Part shown: positions 9,275-17,835 of the stretch, piece after piece
Layout: the number at the start of each line of letters is the position of its first letter
Numbering within the stretch: position 1 is the stretch's first letter
NCBI RefSeq assembly: GCF_001886955.1
Contig: NZ_CP016804.1
Location: forward strand, 1,550,001 to 1,614,000
Direction: 5' to 3'
Length of the DNA stretch: 64,000 nt
DNA from: Halodesulfurarchaeum formicicum
Lineage (GTDB): Archaea > Halobacteriota > Halobacteria > Halobacteriales > Halobacteriaceae
Translations under genes and position numbers: made by a program
Notes under the pieces: model-generated
What the model saw: only the letters and a program-made list of their open reading frames with translations
What the model was told of the DNA's origin: nothing
Databases searched by the model: none

Positions 9275-9762
9275 TGCCGGCCCCACCGACACCCGGCCGG
9301 AATCCCTTCGACCATCCAATCGGGGGGACCCGCGAGCGGGCACTGACCGCGATGGCGACCAACCTGCGAAAGATCCCAGGGACCACGAACGTTCGATTCG
9401 AGTCAAGCACAACCGGTGTCGACGAAGAACTCGTGGGTGAACTGGATCCGAACATCTACGGGGACGGAATCCTCGATGTCGCTGCTGCCACCGTGACGCT
9501 GAACTGGTGGCCCCAGCCCGACAGTGATGCATACTGGTATCGAATTCACTACCACGATAGCTCGGGATTCGATTGTGGGTGGCATCGTCACGAAAACGAC
9601 CACGTCGACGGCCTGGACCACTACCAGGAGCGGGACTCACCTGACGAGGACTACGTTTACTACCCCTTCGAACCCGAATACACGAACCCGATCGGCCTCG
9701 TCTGGGAGATCGTTGACGGCCGATTGAGCACGCGACTCGAAATGCGCTACGGTGAGGGCTGA
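9274..9762 (+). CDS. TumE-like (DUF6516-type) protein, putative toxin
   Basis: The 162-residue protein has a core around residues 70-150. It contains YRIHYHDSSGFDCGWHRHEN and the partner motif DHYQERDSP, the pattern I associate with haloarchaeal TumE/DUF6516 toxins. The N-terminal 50 residues are extra compared with short bacterial TumE. It shares the TAATG junction with the upstream winged-helix gene. Toxin activity is inferred from family resemblance and arrangement only. It could also be a non-toxic accessory protein. Confidence 0.6.
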   Translation: MPAPPTPGRNPFDHPIGGTRERALTAMATNLRKIPGTTNVRFESSTTGVDEELVGELDPNIYGDGILDVAAATVTLNWWPQPDSDAYWYRIHYHDSSGFDCGWHRHENDHVDGLDHYQERDSPDEDYVYYPFEPEYTNPIGLVWEIVDGRLSTRLEMRYGEG

Positions 9763-9886
9763 GTGCGGTGTCGGTGCGCACAATCGCGGTGTCATCCCAG
9801 GTCCCACCACACCGCGCTCTTGCAGTCGTTCCAGGTTTGTGGGAAAACCCATCGAACATTAAGGAAACGGAAATGAAGATTGGGTG

Positions 9887-10558
9887 ATGGCAAACGACGT
9901 CGCGGGAGCGACCCGGGCCCAGGGTGATCGCAGCACCCAGCGGCTCTTCGTCGAACTCGACGTCGAACTCGCCGACACACACCCCTGTCCGCTCTGCCGG
10001 TTCGAGGAGTCCATCGTCGACGTGCGCCACCAGGTCGGCCAGAAGCGCTGTCACCTGGACGCGAAGATGACCGACTCCTACTGTTCCTGTCCCCACGAGT
10101 GCACCACGGTCGAACACATCGAAACACAGATCCAACCCGACTGTGCCTGCCCGGTCTTCGTGAAGTACGGCTGTGTCCCCCAGGTCACCGAGAGCGACGG
10201 CTCGACGGTCCTCATGAAGACCTACCTCACCGATCGCGAGCGACTCAGCGACCTGATCGGGGACCTCCGGGCGGCCGTCGAGAGCGTCTCGGTCCGACGA
10301 CTCAAGCGCGTTGACACCCAGGACGAGCGGGACCGCCAGAAGTTCGTCACCCTCGATCTCTACGAACTCACCCAGAAACAGCGCCAGGCGATCACCGCGG
10401 CAGTCGCGGCGGGTTACTACGAGACCCCCCGGGAGGTCTCGCTGGGCGAGTTGGCCGACCGCCTGGACATCTCGAAGTCGGCACTCAGCCAGCGGCTGAA
10501 AGCCGCCGAATCCAAGCTTGTGACCGGGGCCTTTTCCAGGGCCTCCGCGGGTCAGTAG
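9887..10558 (+). CDS. HTH_10 regulator with Cys-rich sensor domain (1 of 3)
   Basis: This 223-residue protein ends in an HTH_10 (bacterio-opsin-activator) domain at about 165-218, with LGELADRLDISKSALSQRLK as the helix-turn-helix. The N-terminal half has nine cysteines: C34, C37, C55, C66, C68, C72, C86, C88 and C96. The last three form the pattern C-x-C-x7-C-V-P, which recurs in the next gene. A metal- or redox-sensing role like DmsR-type regulators is likely but inferred. ATG 9887 was chosen; a GTG three bases upstream is also possible. It probably regulates the anaerobic cluster downstream. Confidence 0.85.
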   Translation: MANDVAGATRAQGDRSTQRLFVELDVELADTHPCPLCRFEESIVDVRHQVGQKRCHLDAKMTDSYCSCPHECTTVEHIETQIQPDCACPVFVKYGCVPQVTESDGSTVLMKTYLTDRERLSDLIGDLRAAVESVSVRRLKRVDTQDERDRQKFVTLDLYELTQKQRQAITAAVAAGYYETPREVSLGELADRLDISKSALSQRLKAAESKLVTGAFSRASAGQ

Positions 10559-10658
10559 CCCCCAATTCCATGGTTGTAGAAATCGGAAACCCACTTAAAT
10601 AACTGGATAGTGTAGACATATTTGACAGGTCCCACGGTATTCACAACCCTCTGCAAAT

Positions 10659-11339
10659 ATGTCCTCCCAACACACCCACACCGCGGTTTCCGGCGAATCG
10701 TCGACCGGTCCGCCACTCGTCGCCACCCTGGCCATCGAACCCGAACAGGAGATGGAGTGCCCGCTATTCGAGGGGACCGAGGAGGTCGACTCCCTCGAAC
10801 AGAACCTCACCTTCGAATCGGACTGCTCGGAGAACTCGTGTCAGGGGACCCACGACCACGGGACCTGCAACACCGCCATGGCCGCGGACGGGAACGAGGG
10901 TGAGAGCCAGTTCATGCGCGCGGCGATCACCCCCGGCTGTTTCTGTCTCCAGTTCCACCAGGTCGACTGCATCCCGACCTTCGAGCGGACCAACCGGCAG
11001 AAGGTCATCGTCACCGTCCAGATTCCGGACCGGGAGACGCTTCGAGATCTCATCAGTCGGCTCCGGGCCACCGGCTCCACGGTGAGTGTCAACAGCATCA
11101 CCCAGTCCGCCCCCGACTCGGGCGGCTCGATCCGGATCGACACCTCCGAGATCACCGAGAAGCAACTCGAAGCCCTGGAGGTCGCCGTGGAGACTGGGTA
11201 CTACGACTCCCCGCGCCAGGCCGACCTGGAGGTGCTGGCCGACCGACTGGACGTCTCGAAGTCGGCGATCTCTCAGCGGCTCAAGGCCGTCGAATCCCGG
11301 CTGGCCCGCAAACTCGTCGGCCAGCTTTCGGGCCAGTGA
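10659..11339 (+). CDS. HTH_10 regulator with Cys-rich sensor domain (2 of 3)
   Basis: The 226-residue paralogue has the same layout, with an HTH_10 domain at about 168-222 (LEVLADRLDVSKSAISQRLK). Its N-terminal domain has C34, C56, C61, C70, C94, C96 and C104. C94/C96/C104 reproduce the C-x-C-x7-C-I-P pattern of the first copy, while the other cysteines differ in spacing. A His/Cys segment (CQGTHDHGTC) at 61-70 could bind metal. It has its own upstream gap with a TATA-like acttaaataa near 10591-10600, so it is probably separately transcribed. Confidence 0.85.
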   Translation: MSSQHTHTAVSGESSTGPPLVATLAIEPEQEMECPLFEGTEEVDSLEQNLTFESDCSENSCQGTHDHGTCNTAMAADGNEGESQFMRAAITPGCFCLQFHQVDCIPTFERTNRQKVIVTVQIPDRETLRDLISRLRATGSTVSVNSITQSAPDSGGSIRIDTSEITEKQLEALEVAVETGYYDSPRQADLEVLADRLDVSKSAISQRLKAVESRLARKLVGQLSGQ

Positions 11340-11501
11340 CGGTTTGAAGCGGAGGAAAGTACAGGTTAAACTACAGGGGCCAGAGACCCGTCGGTCCCAG
11401 TATGTGCCCGAAGTGGTGGACGGCCAGGACGCGTCGGGCGGGTGGGGGACCGAACAGAGCCCGGCGAACCCACCCGGCGATCCTTCGCACCGGTGGTCCA
11501 C

Positions 11502-11873
11502 ATGTCGGATAGTGACCCACCGCTCTACGTGACCTTTCGAATCGCGGATCGGGCAGCCCTGCGGAAGGTGATCCAGGCCTACGGGTCGATGGAATCAGAC
11601 ATCGAGACGATCACGATCGTCGACCCCGAAAACGAGCACTCACATCCGCTCACGATCGAGGTCGGCAATCTGACGAAAAAACAGTGGGAGGCGCTGCGGG
11701 TCGCTCACGAGAAGGGGCACTACACCTCGCCCCGCGGGGGCCACCTCGAGGAGATCGCCGCGGACCTGGGGATCTCGAAGTCCGCGGTCTCCCAGCGACT
11801 CCGGGCGGCAGAATCCAAAATCATCCCCGCAATACTGGGGACCAAAGACGTCCACACGCGAAAATCGAAGTAG
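11502..11873 (+). CDS. Short HTH_10 regulator without Cys domain (3 of 3)
   Basis: The 123-residue protein keeps the short alpha/beta segment and the HTH_10 domain (about 60-115, LEEIAADLGISKSAVSQRLR) of its two upstream paralogues. It lacks the whole cysteine-rich part. The ATG at 11502 (MSDSDPPLY) was chosen over a frame opening at 11442, because the extra 20 residues are unlike the family. It may be a partner or competitor of the two sensors at the same DNA sites (inference). Confidence 0.8.
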   Translation: MSDSDPPLYVTFRIADRAALRKVIQAYGSMESDIETITIVDPENEHSHPLTIEVGNLTKKQWEALRVAHEKGHYTSPRGGHLEEIAADLGISKSAVSQRLRAAESKIIPAILGTKDVHTRKSK

Positions 11874-11899
11874 CGAGTCGCGGCTCGCCTAAAACCCTG

Positions 11900-11906
11900 C
11901 ATATTT
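11900..11906 (+). promoter_or_regulatory. Candidate TATA element before Ig-like/ABC operon
   Basis: The sequence catattt lies 41-47 bases before the ATG at 11947. It is followed at the expected distance by a short leader, after the stop of the third HTH_10 gene. It is the only AT-rich patch in the gap. Confidence 0.35.
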
Positions 11907-11946
11907 CAGACGAATCCCTTTCGCCGACGGTCGCGGCATTCGAGTC

Positions 11947-13380
11947 ATGGGAGACGACGGCCTATCCAGTGACGTCAAAAACCGGCTTTCGGAGCGCCGC
12001 GAGGCCAATCAGGGCGCGAGTGGCACCCTCATCCTCAGCGACGAGGAGGCCTACGTACACGACACGATCACGATTCGGGGGCTCAACCTCCCCCCAGACG
12101 CGGAACTCGACGTGTTCTGGCGGACCGTCGAGGGAAAGTGGGGGGTCCTGCAGGGCAACGAGGTCAACGGGGCCCAGTATCGCCCCCGGACCATCCACGC
12201 GCTCACGGCCCAGACCGACGACCAGGGGAAGTTCTCCGAGGAGTGGACGGTCCCCAAAGACTACGGCGGAGAGCACACGATCGAGGTCCGGAACGGCGAC
12301 GACGAGGCGATCGCGACGGCCGCCGTTCGCATCCGTCCGCACTTCGAAATCGAGGAGACCGAAGCCCCGCTCGGCGGCTTTTTCACCGTCACGGGATACG
12401 GCATCGGCCCGAACGTCGTCGAGAACAACTACCAGCTCACCTGGGACAACGGCATGGTCGGGTTCATCACCGGCGTGAAAAATCACGGCACGGCCACGGC
12501 TCGCATCCGTGCGGCCGGCCCCGTGGGGAGCCACCAGATCCAGGTCTGGCGCAACTATCGCGGCGTGCCGTTCATGCAGAACAACACCCAGTCCCCGTTC
12601 GGCGAGGTCGCCGCCGGCCGCCAGTACCAGTTCGACGTCGAGGTCACGGAACCGGACTCCGAACTCGGCGGCTACTGGGTCGAGGAACTGTTCGACGAGT
12701 CCCCACTCCAGGTACACGTCCCCGACCCCGAGGTCGAACACGACGCCACGATCGACATCACGCCCCAGTCCGGCCAGCCGGGCACCGACGCGGTCATCAC
12801 GGGCACGGACTTCCCCGCGAACACCGACGTCGAACTGGTCTGGCACTCACATTCCGGGCACCGGGTCAAGGACATCCCGATCCGACCCGAGCCACTGCCC
12901 GAAGTGTTGCCCACCGTCACCACCGATGAAGACGGCCGCTTCCAGGAGGAGATCACCATCCCACAGGACAAGGGCTCGACCAGGCCGATCGCCGCGAAGA
13001 TCGACGACCGGTCCGTCGCCACGACCGGCTTCATGATGCAGGCGGACATCCTGGAGGTGAGCCCACAGACCGCCGAACAGGGCGAGACGATCGAGATCGA
13101 ACTCGGCGGCATCGGGTGGCCGACCTACGAGAACGCCTACTACTTCGTCTATGACAACAAGCCCATCGGCTATGTCTGTGGGCTCGAGGCCCGGACCGCA
13201 AAGACCGAGATCACCGCCAGCGGCCAGCCGGGCTATCACTTCATCGACGTCTACCCCAGCTTCTTCGACGTGAAAGACGACGAGCCCAACTTCGAGTTGA
13301 CACCACACCTCTCCTATCTCGACAACCACCCGATCCGGCCGCTCCCGGGGCTACACATGACAATCGAGATCACCGAATAA
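11947..13380 (+). CDS. Unexported protein with ABAB Ig/IPT-like beta-sandwich domains
   Basis: I do not recognise this 477-residue protein as a named family. It shows four beta-rich modules arranged A-B-A-B. The A units (about 24-112 and 255-352) share a pattern ending F-x-E-E-W/I-T-V/I-P-x-D (KFSEEWTVPKDYGG, RFQEEITIPQDKGS). The B units (about 113-215 and 353-475) share YDN/WDNG-x-x-G-F/Y-I/V-x-G and a G-x-H-x-I/F-x-V strand. There are no signal peptide, Tat motif or membrane helices. An in-frame stop at 11890 excludes an upstream leader. It is 3 bases ahead of the ABC permease, so it is the first gene of that operon. A scaffold or ligand-binding role in the cytoplasm is conceivable; function is unknown. 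Confidence 0.7.
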   Translation: MGDDGLSSDVKNRLSERREANQGASGTLILSDEEAYVHDTITIRGLNLPPDAELDVFWRTVEGKWGVLQGNEVNGAQYRPRTIHALTAQTDDQGKFSEEWTVPKDYGGEHTIEVRNGDDEAIATAAVRIRPHFEIEETEAPLGGFFTVTGYGIGPNVVENNYQLTWDNGMVGFITGVKNHGTATARIRAAGPVGSHQIQVWRNYRGVPFMQNNTQSPFGEVAAGRQYQFDVEVTEPDSELGGYWVEELFDESPLQVHVPDPEVEHDATIDITPQSGQPGTDAVITGTDFPANTDVELVWHSHSGHRVKDIPIRPEPLPEVLPTVTTDEDGRFQEEITIPQDKGSTRPIAAKIDDRSVATTGFMMQADILEVSPQTAEQGETIEIELGGIGWPTYENAYYFVYDNKPIGYVCGLEARTAKTEITASGQPGYHFIDVYPSFFDVKDDEPNFELTPHLSYLDNHPIRPLPGLHMTIEITE

Positions 13381-13383
13381 CCG

Positions 13384-14160
13384 ATGGTCGGGCCGAAGCT
13401 GACTCGCACGCTCTCGCTTGCCCTTCCCATTGTCCTCTGGCAGGGAGCAGTCAGTGCCGGCCTCCTCGATCCGACCTTCGTCCCGCCACCGATAGAAATC
13501 GGGCAGCGAACACTCCATCTCCTCACGGAGGCGAACTTCCGCGGGCACGTCTATGCGACTCTGAGGCGGACGGGCCTGGCGGCCGGAAGTTCCGCGCTCT
13601 TTGGCATCCCGATCGGGTTCGCGATGGCCGCCAACAAGCGGATTCGGGCCGTCCTCTCGCCGGTGATCTCCGCGATCTTCGCGCTCCCGGTCATCGCGCT
13701 CTTCCCGCTTCTCATCCTCGTCATGGGGAGTACGGAGGCCGCGCTGGTGTTTACGGGCGCGGTCGGCTCCTTTATCCTGATCGTCTGGAACGCACGCAAC
13801 GGCGCGAAGGCCATCGACCCGGTCTACCTCGAAGTAGCCAGGGACAACGGCGCCAGATCCCGACTGGCCCAGCTCCGGGAAGTGTGGCTTCCGGGAGCCC
13901 TCCCGCTCGTGTTCGTCGGACTCCGACTCGGGCTGAGCATGTCCCTGTTGATCGTCACGGCCGTGGAGTTCGTCGCCGGAACCGACGGCCTGGGATACGT
14001 GCTCTGGATCTCCTGGCAGGCCTCGGTCCTGCCGGACCTCTATGCCACCCTGGTCGTTATCGGGGCCATCGGGGTCCTGGTCACGGACGGCCTGGCAACA
14101 CTGCGGACTCGGCTCATCCCCTGGGACCGGATGGGGGATCACACCATTATCAACCCCTGA
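13384..14160 (+). CDS. ABC permease, SsuC/TauC/NitT family (first of two)
   Basis: This 258-residue membrane protein has about six helices and the EAA-like cytoplasmic loop VARDNGARSRLAQLREVWLPGALP at about 145-168. That is the contact for the ATPase, as in aliphatic-sulfonate/taurine/nitrate importers. It lies 3 bases after the Ig-like gene and 2 bases before the methyltransferase. A second permease of the same family is at 17049. The pair may form a heterodimeric channel with the single ATPase at 16210. Confidence 0.9.
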   Translation: MVGPKLTRTLSLALPIVLWQGAVSAGLLDPTFVPPPIEIGQRTLHLLTEANFRGHVYATLRRTGLAAGSSALFGIPIGFAMAANKRIRAVLSPVISAIFALPVIALFPLLILVMGSTEAALVFTGAVGSFILIVWNARNGAKAIDPVYLEVARDNGARSRLAQLREVWLPGALPLVFVGLRLGLSMSLLIVTAVEFVAGTDGLGYVLWISWQASVLPDLYATLVVIGAIGVLVTDGLATLRTRLIPWDRMGDHTIINP

Positions 14161-14162
14161 CC

Positions 14163-14885
14163 ATGGCCGCACCTCGAATCCAGATCCTGCCAACCCACAG
14201 TGAACAGTTCGTGCAAACGTTTGCTCCCGAGCCGGATGCGGTCCAGGAAGAGATGACAGCCCTGGCCGAGGAACGCGGGGACCGGTTCCCCGGCGAAGCC
14301 TCGTTCCCGACCGTGGGCCACACCGTCGGCGGATGGCTCCACCAACTGGCCAGTCGCCCCGGAATCGACCGGGTCTTCGAATTCGGGTCGGGCTTTGGCT
14401 ATTCGGCTTACTGGCTGGCTCGGGCCCTCGATGGCTCGGGCGAACTCGTGTTGACCGAACGCGATCAGGACGAGTTGGACCTCGCGAGAGAGTTCGTGGA
14501 ACGGGGCGAGTTTCGGGCGTCGATCCGGTTCGAGCAGGGCGATGCCCGGTCGATTTTCGAGCGAACGACGGGGGACTTCGACCTGGTCCTGCTCGATCAC
14601 AAAAACGACGAGTATCCGGCGGCGTTCGAGACCGTGGCCGATCGCCTCTCAACGGGTGGGCTCCTCGTGGCGGACAACGTCATGACCGCAGCGATCATCG
14701 AGACGGAACCGCTTCTGGCGGGCCTGCAGAACGGAACGCTTTCAGCCGATACCAACGCGCACACGCGCGGCGTTTTCGAGTTCCTCCAGGCGGTCCGCAC
14801 GGAGCCACGGTTCCAGACCCAACTGCTCCCGATCGGTGGCGGAGTGGCCGTTAGCCGTCACGGCGGCGAAATCGGGGACGAGTAG
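14163..14885 (+). CDS. Class I SAM-dependent O-methyltransferase-like protein
   Basis: The 240-residue protein has the SAM-binding loop VFEFGSGFGYSAYWLARAL at about residues 61-79, the acidic motif II (LTERD), and LVLLDHKNDEYPAAF with VADNVM as in the catechol-O-methyltransferase-like (methyltransf_3) group. The N-terminal HTVGGWLHQLA is also typical of that family. It sits inside the importer operon, so it may modify the imported compound or detoxify an intermediate. The substrate cannot be read from the sequence. The start at 14163 is two bases after the permease stop. Confidence 0.82.
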   Translation: MAAPRIQILPTHSEQFVQTFAPEPDAVQEEMTALAEERGDRFPGEASFPTVGHTVGGWLHQLASRPGIDRVFEFGSGFGYSAYWLARALDGSGELVLTERDQDELDLAREFVERGEFRASIRFEQGDARSIFERTTGDFDLVLLDHKNDEYPAAFETVADRLSTGGLLVADNVMTAAIIETEPLLAGLQNGTLSADTNAHTRGVFEFLQAVRTEPRFQTQLLPIGGGVAVSRHGGEIGDE

Positions 14886-15013
14886 CCCATCGGGCACCCG
14901 AAGATCCACCTTAAAGCGACCCGAGCAAATGGCTGTTCTTGAAGTGGGGGCGTGGAAAAAAGGCTGGAAAATGCAGGTGGATCGTTTCGGTCACGGGGAG
15001 ACTACCCACTGGC

Positions 15014-16201
15014 ATGGACGGACCCGTATCGGAATCAGTCGATAACAAGCGGAAGAGCCAGGGACTCTCGCGACGGGCGTACCTCGCCAGTGCCGGGGTC
15101 GCCACCGCGACAGCCCTCGGCGGCTGTCTCGGCGCGGTCGATGGCGGCCCCGAGAAAGTCACCTTCGGCACGCTCACGATCCCAGCCGTGGCAGAAGTGC
15201 TGATCGCCCGCGATCGCGGCTACTTCGAGGACCGAAATATCGAACTCGAAGTCAAGCGGATCCAGAGTGCCCCGAAGGCGACCCCACAACTTGCAAGCGG
15301 CGATCTGGACGTCGCCACCGGCTCGATCGGGGCCAGTCTCTTCAACTCCGTGGCCCAGGACATCGACATCCGGGTCGTCGCGGACCAGACCCAGTACTGG
15401 CCGGGCCAGCCCTCGGCGAACCGAATCTGGGCGCGTTCGGCAGCCGTTCCGGACACCGACTCGATCTACGACCTGCCCGGGGGGTTGACGATCGGCCTGC
15501 ACGGCTCGGGCAACGTCGACTCGTATGTCTGGGGCCGGATCCTCGCGCTGAACGACATGACCTGGGCGGACGTCTCGACCACCGAGGTCCTCTATACCAA
15601 CATGCCCGTGACGATGGCCGAGGGACAGATCGACGCCTGCGCGATTCCGGACCCGTTGGGGCTGCAGGTCGCCGACCAGGCGGACGCGACCCAACTGGGC
15701 TATGCCTCCATGGTCGCCCCACGGATGCAGATCGGGGCCTACCTGTTCGGCGGCCCATTTGTCGAGGAGCGCCCCGAGGTGGCGACTCGCTGGGTCGAGG
15801 CGTACCTCGAAGGCGTCCGAGAGTACTACGAACTCGGCGGGTTCCCGAGCGAGGAGGTCGCGACGATCGTCAGCGAGGCGTTCGACCTGCCCAAGGCGGC
15901 CATCCAGGCCTCGATCCCCTCCCTCCCACACAAGAACGGCCACCTCAACGCCGACAGCGTCGAGAACCAGCAGGCGTTCTACGCCTGTCGGGGCAACGTC
16001 GAGGAGACGGTGCCCGTCGAGGACGTGATCGACGAGACGTTCCTGGAGTCGGCCCTCGATACGGTCGGCCGACTCGATGATGAGGCCGCCAGGCCCGACG
16101 TGGAGACGATCGAACAGTGGGGCGAGAACGCACTGGCCCCCTATCCACCCGTGGGCGAGCGCCGAACCCCGAGTGAGTTCCCCACCGATTCGAGCTGTTA
16201 A
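15014..16201 (+). CDS. Tat-exported lipoprotein, NitT/TauT-type ABC substrate-binding protein
   Basis: The 395-residue protein begins with a Tat signal (LSRRAYLASAG) followed by a lipobox (LGGC), so it is exported folded and lipid-anchored. The mature part resembles SsuA/NMT1 binding proteins: LTIPAVAEVLIARDRGYFEDR near the start, LASGDLDVATGSIGAS, and LPGGLTIGLHGSGNVDSYVW. The start at 15014 was chosen because it gives a normal n-region. It pairs with the ATPase 8 bases downstream. Relatives bind sulfonates, nitrate, cyanate, thiamine precursors or aromatic acids, so the ligand cannot be assigned. Confidence 0.88.
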   Translation: MDGPVSESVDNKRKSQGLSRRAYLASAGVATATALGGCLGAVDGGPEKVTFGTLTIPAVAEVLIARDRGYFEDRNIELEVKRIQSAPKATPQLASGDLDVATGSIGASLFNSVAQDIDIRVVADQTQYWPGQPSANRIWARSAAVPDTDSIYDLPGGLTIGLHGSGNVDSYVWGRILALNDMTWADVSTTEVLYTNMPVTMAEGQIDACAIPDPLGLQVADQADATQLGYASMVAPRMQIGAYLFGGPFVEERPEVATRWVEAYLEGVREYYELGGFPSEEVATIVSEAFDLPKAAIQASIPSLPHKNGHLNADSVENQQAFYACRGNVEETVPVEDVIDETFLESALDTVGRLDDEAARPDVETIEQWGENALAPYPPVGERRTPSEFPTDSSC

Positions 16202-16209
16202 CCTGCCCG

Positions 16210-17052
16210 ATGATCCCACCCGAGAGCGCCCACAGCGACGGACCGACCCCGGCTACGGCCCAGCCGAAACCGGCCGAACAGGTCCGTATTCGTGTCGAAG
16301 GTCTGACGATGGCCTACCAGTCCAACGGCACGACCGTCCAGGCCCTCGACGGGATGGAGCTCTCGGTCCGGGACCGGGAGTTCTTCTGTCTGCTCGGGCC
16401 CTCCGGCTGTGGGAAATCCACGTTTCTCAGGGGACTCAGTGGACTACTCGAACCCGACACCGGCACGATCGAGATCGAGGAGTCCGCGGCTGACCGCCCC
16501 AAGTCCCGGCTCGTCTTTCAGGAGAAGGGGATCTTCCCCTGGAAGACGGTGCTGGAGAACGTGGCATTCGGGCTCAAGATGCGGGACGTGCCGACTCAGA
16601 AGCGCCGGGAGATCGCCCGGGAGTACATTCGAAAGGTGAACCTCGACGGGTTCGAGGACGCCTACCCCCATCAGCTATCGGGCGGCATGAAACAGCGGGT
16701 GGACATCGCCCGGGCCTTCGCCAACGATCCGGAGGTCCTGCTGATGGACGAGCCCTTCGGTGATCTGGACGCCCAGACCAAACGAGGGCTCCAGGCGGAG
16801 CTGATCCGGTTGTGGCGCGAACGGCCGAAGACAGTGGTGTATGTCACCCACGACATCGAGGAGGCCGTCCGCCTGGGCGATCGGCTCGGGGTCATGACCG
16901 ACCGGCCGGGACAGATCGCCGAGGTAATTGATGTCGACCTCGATCGACCACGGACCAGGGAAACCCTCGATTTCGCCCGGTTCGAGGCGCTCCAGAACCG
17001 TGTCTGGTCGATCCTCGATACGGTCGTCAACGACACGGCAGGCCAGGAATGA
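16210..17052 (+). CDS. ABC ATPase, SsuB/TauB/NitT family
   Basis: The 280-residue ATPase has Walker A GPSGCGKST (about residues 65-73), the Q-loop in LVFQEKGIFPWKTVLENV, the signature LSGGMKQRVDIARAF, Walker B VLLMDEPFGDLD and the switch His in YVTHDIEEAV. The FPWxTVxxNV segment is typical of the nitrate/sulfonate/taurine subfamily. The N-terminal 25 residues are an extra low-complexity tail. Its stop overlaps the second permease start by 4 bases (ATGA), so translation is coupled. It is the only ATPase in the operon and should serve both permeases. Confidence 0.92.
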   Translation: MIPPESAHSDGPTPATAQPKPAEQVRIRVEGLTMAYQSNGTTVQALDGMELSVRDREFFCLLGPSGCGKSTFLRGLSGLLEPDTGTIEIEESAADRPKSRLVFQEKGIFPWKTVLENVAFGLKMRDVPTQKRREIAREYIRKVNLDGFEDAYPHQLSGGMKQRVDIARAFANDPEVLLMDEPFGDLDAQTKRGLQAELIRLWRERPKTVVYVTHDIEEAVRLGDRLGVMTDRPGQIAEVIDVDLDRPRTRETLDFARFEALQNRVWSILDTVVNDTAGQE

Positions 17053-17816
17053 CGGCCGCTCGACGCTCTAGCAGCCGGCTCCTGTTGTTGCTGGGGCCGT
17101 TTGTAGCGCTGGGGGTCGTCTGGGAGGCCGGTGCGCGTGGCGGCGTGATCGATGCGCGTTTCTTCCCGCCGCCCACGGCCGTTCTCGGGCTGGCCGTCGA
17201 ACTGTACGTTCACGGGGACTTTCTGACCCATCTCCTCGCGAGCCTCCGGCGGGTCCTCCTCGGCGGGCTGCTGGGAACGGCGAGTGGAGTGACGATGGGA
17301 CTGCTCGCCGGTCGAAACGGCGGCGTACGGGCGATTCTCGACCCGCATCTCAGTGTGCTCTACCCGCTCCCGAAGATCGCCATCCTGCCGGTGATGTTCT
17401 CGATCTTCGGCGTGAGCGAGACGGCCCGGATCCTCACGATGGCACTCGCGGTGTTTCTCCTGGTGACGATCAACACCATGGACGCCGTGACACAGATCGA
17501 AGACCAGTACATCGCCGCGGCGAGGGACAACGGGGCCGGTCGCGTGGCCATCTACCGGGAGGTCGTCCTGCCCAGCATTCTCCCACAGGTCGCGAGCGGG
17601 TTGAGTCTCGGGCTCGGCATCGCCGTGGTCCTCCTGGTCATCATCGAGATGGTCGCGGCGGACAGCGGCCTGGGCTATGTGATCTGGACGTCCTGGCAGC
17701 AGTTCAAGATCCTGGAGCTGTACGTGGCCCTGTTCTCGATCAACGTGCTCGGCCTGGTCTTCGTCCACGGACCGGAGGAGATCGGCGACTGGCTCACTCC
17801 CTGGCAGCAGCAATAA
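17049..17816 (+). CDS. ABC permease, SsuC/TauC/NitT family (second of two)
   Basis: This 255-residue membrane protein has the same architecture as the permease at 13384, with about six helices and the ATPase-contact loop AARDNGAGRVAIYREVVLPS. Its sequence is clearly distinct, so this is an old duplication rather than a recent copy. The start overlaps the ATPase stop by 4 bases. The two permeases suggest a heterodimer, or alternatively two importers sharing one ATPase. Confidence 0.9.
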   Translation: MTAARRSSSRLLLLLGPFVALGVVWEAGARGGVIDARFFPPPTAVLGLAVELYVHGDFLTHLLASLRRVLLGGLLGTASGVTMGLLAGRNGGVRAILDPHLSVLYPLPKIAILPVMFSIFGVSETARILTMALAVFLLVTINTMDAVTQIEDQYIAAARDNGAGRVAIYREVVLPSILPQVASGLSLGLGIAVVLLVIIEMVAADSGLGYVIWTSWQQFKILELYVALFSINVLGLVFVHGPEEIGDWLTPWQQQ

Positions 17817-17835
17817 AACACGACCCAACACATCC

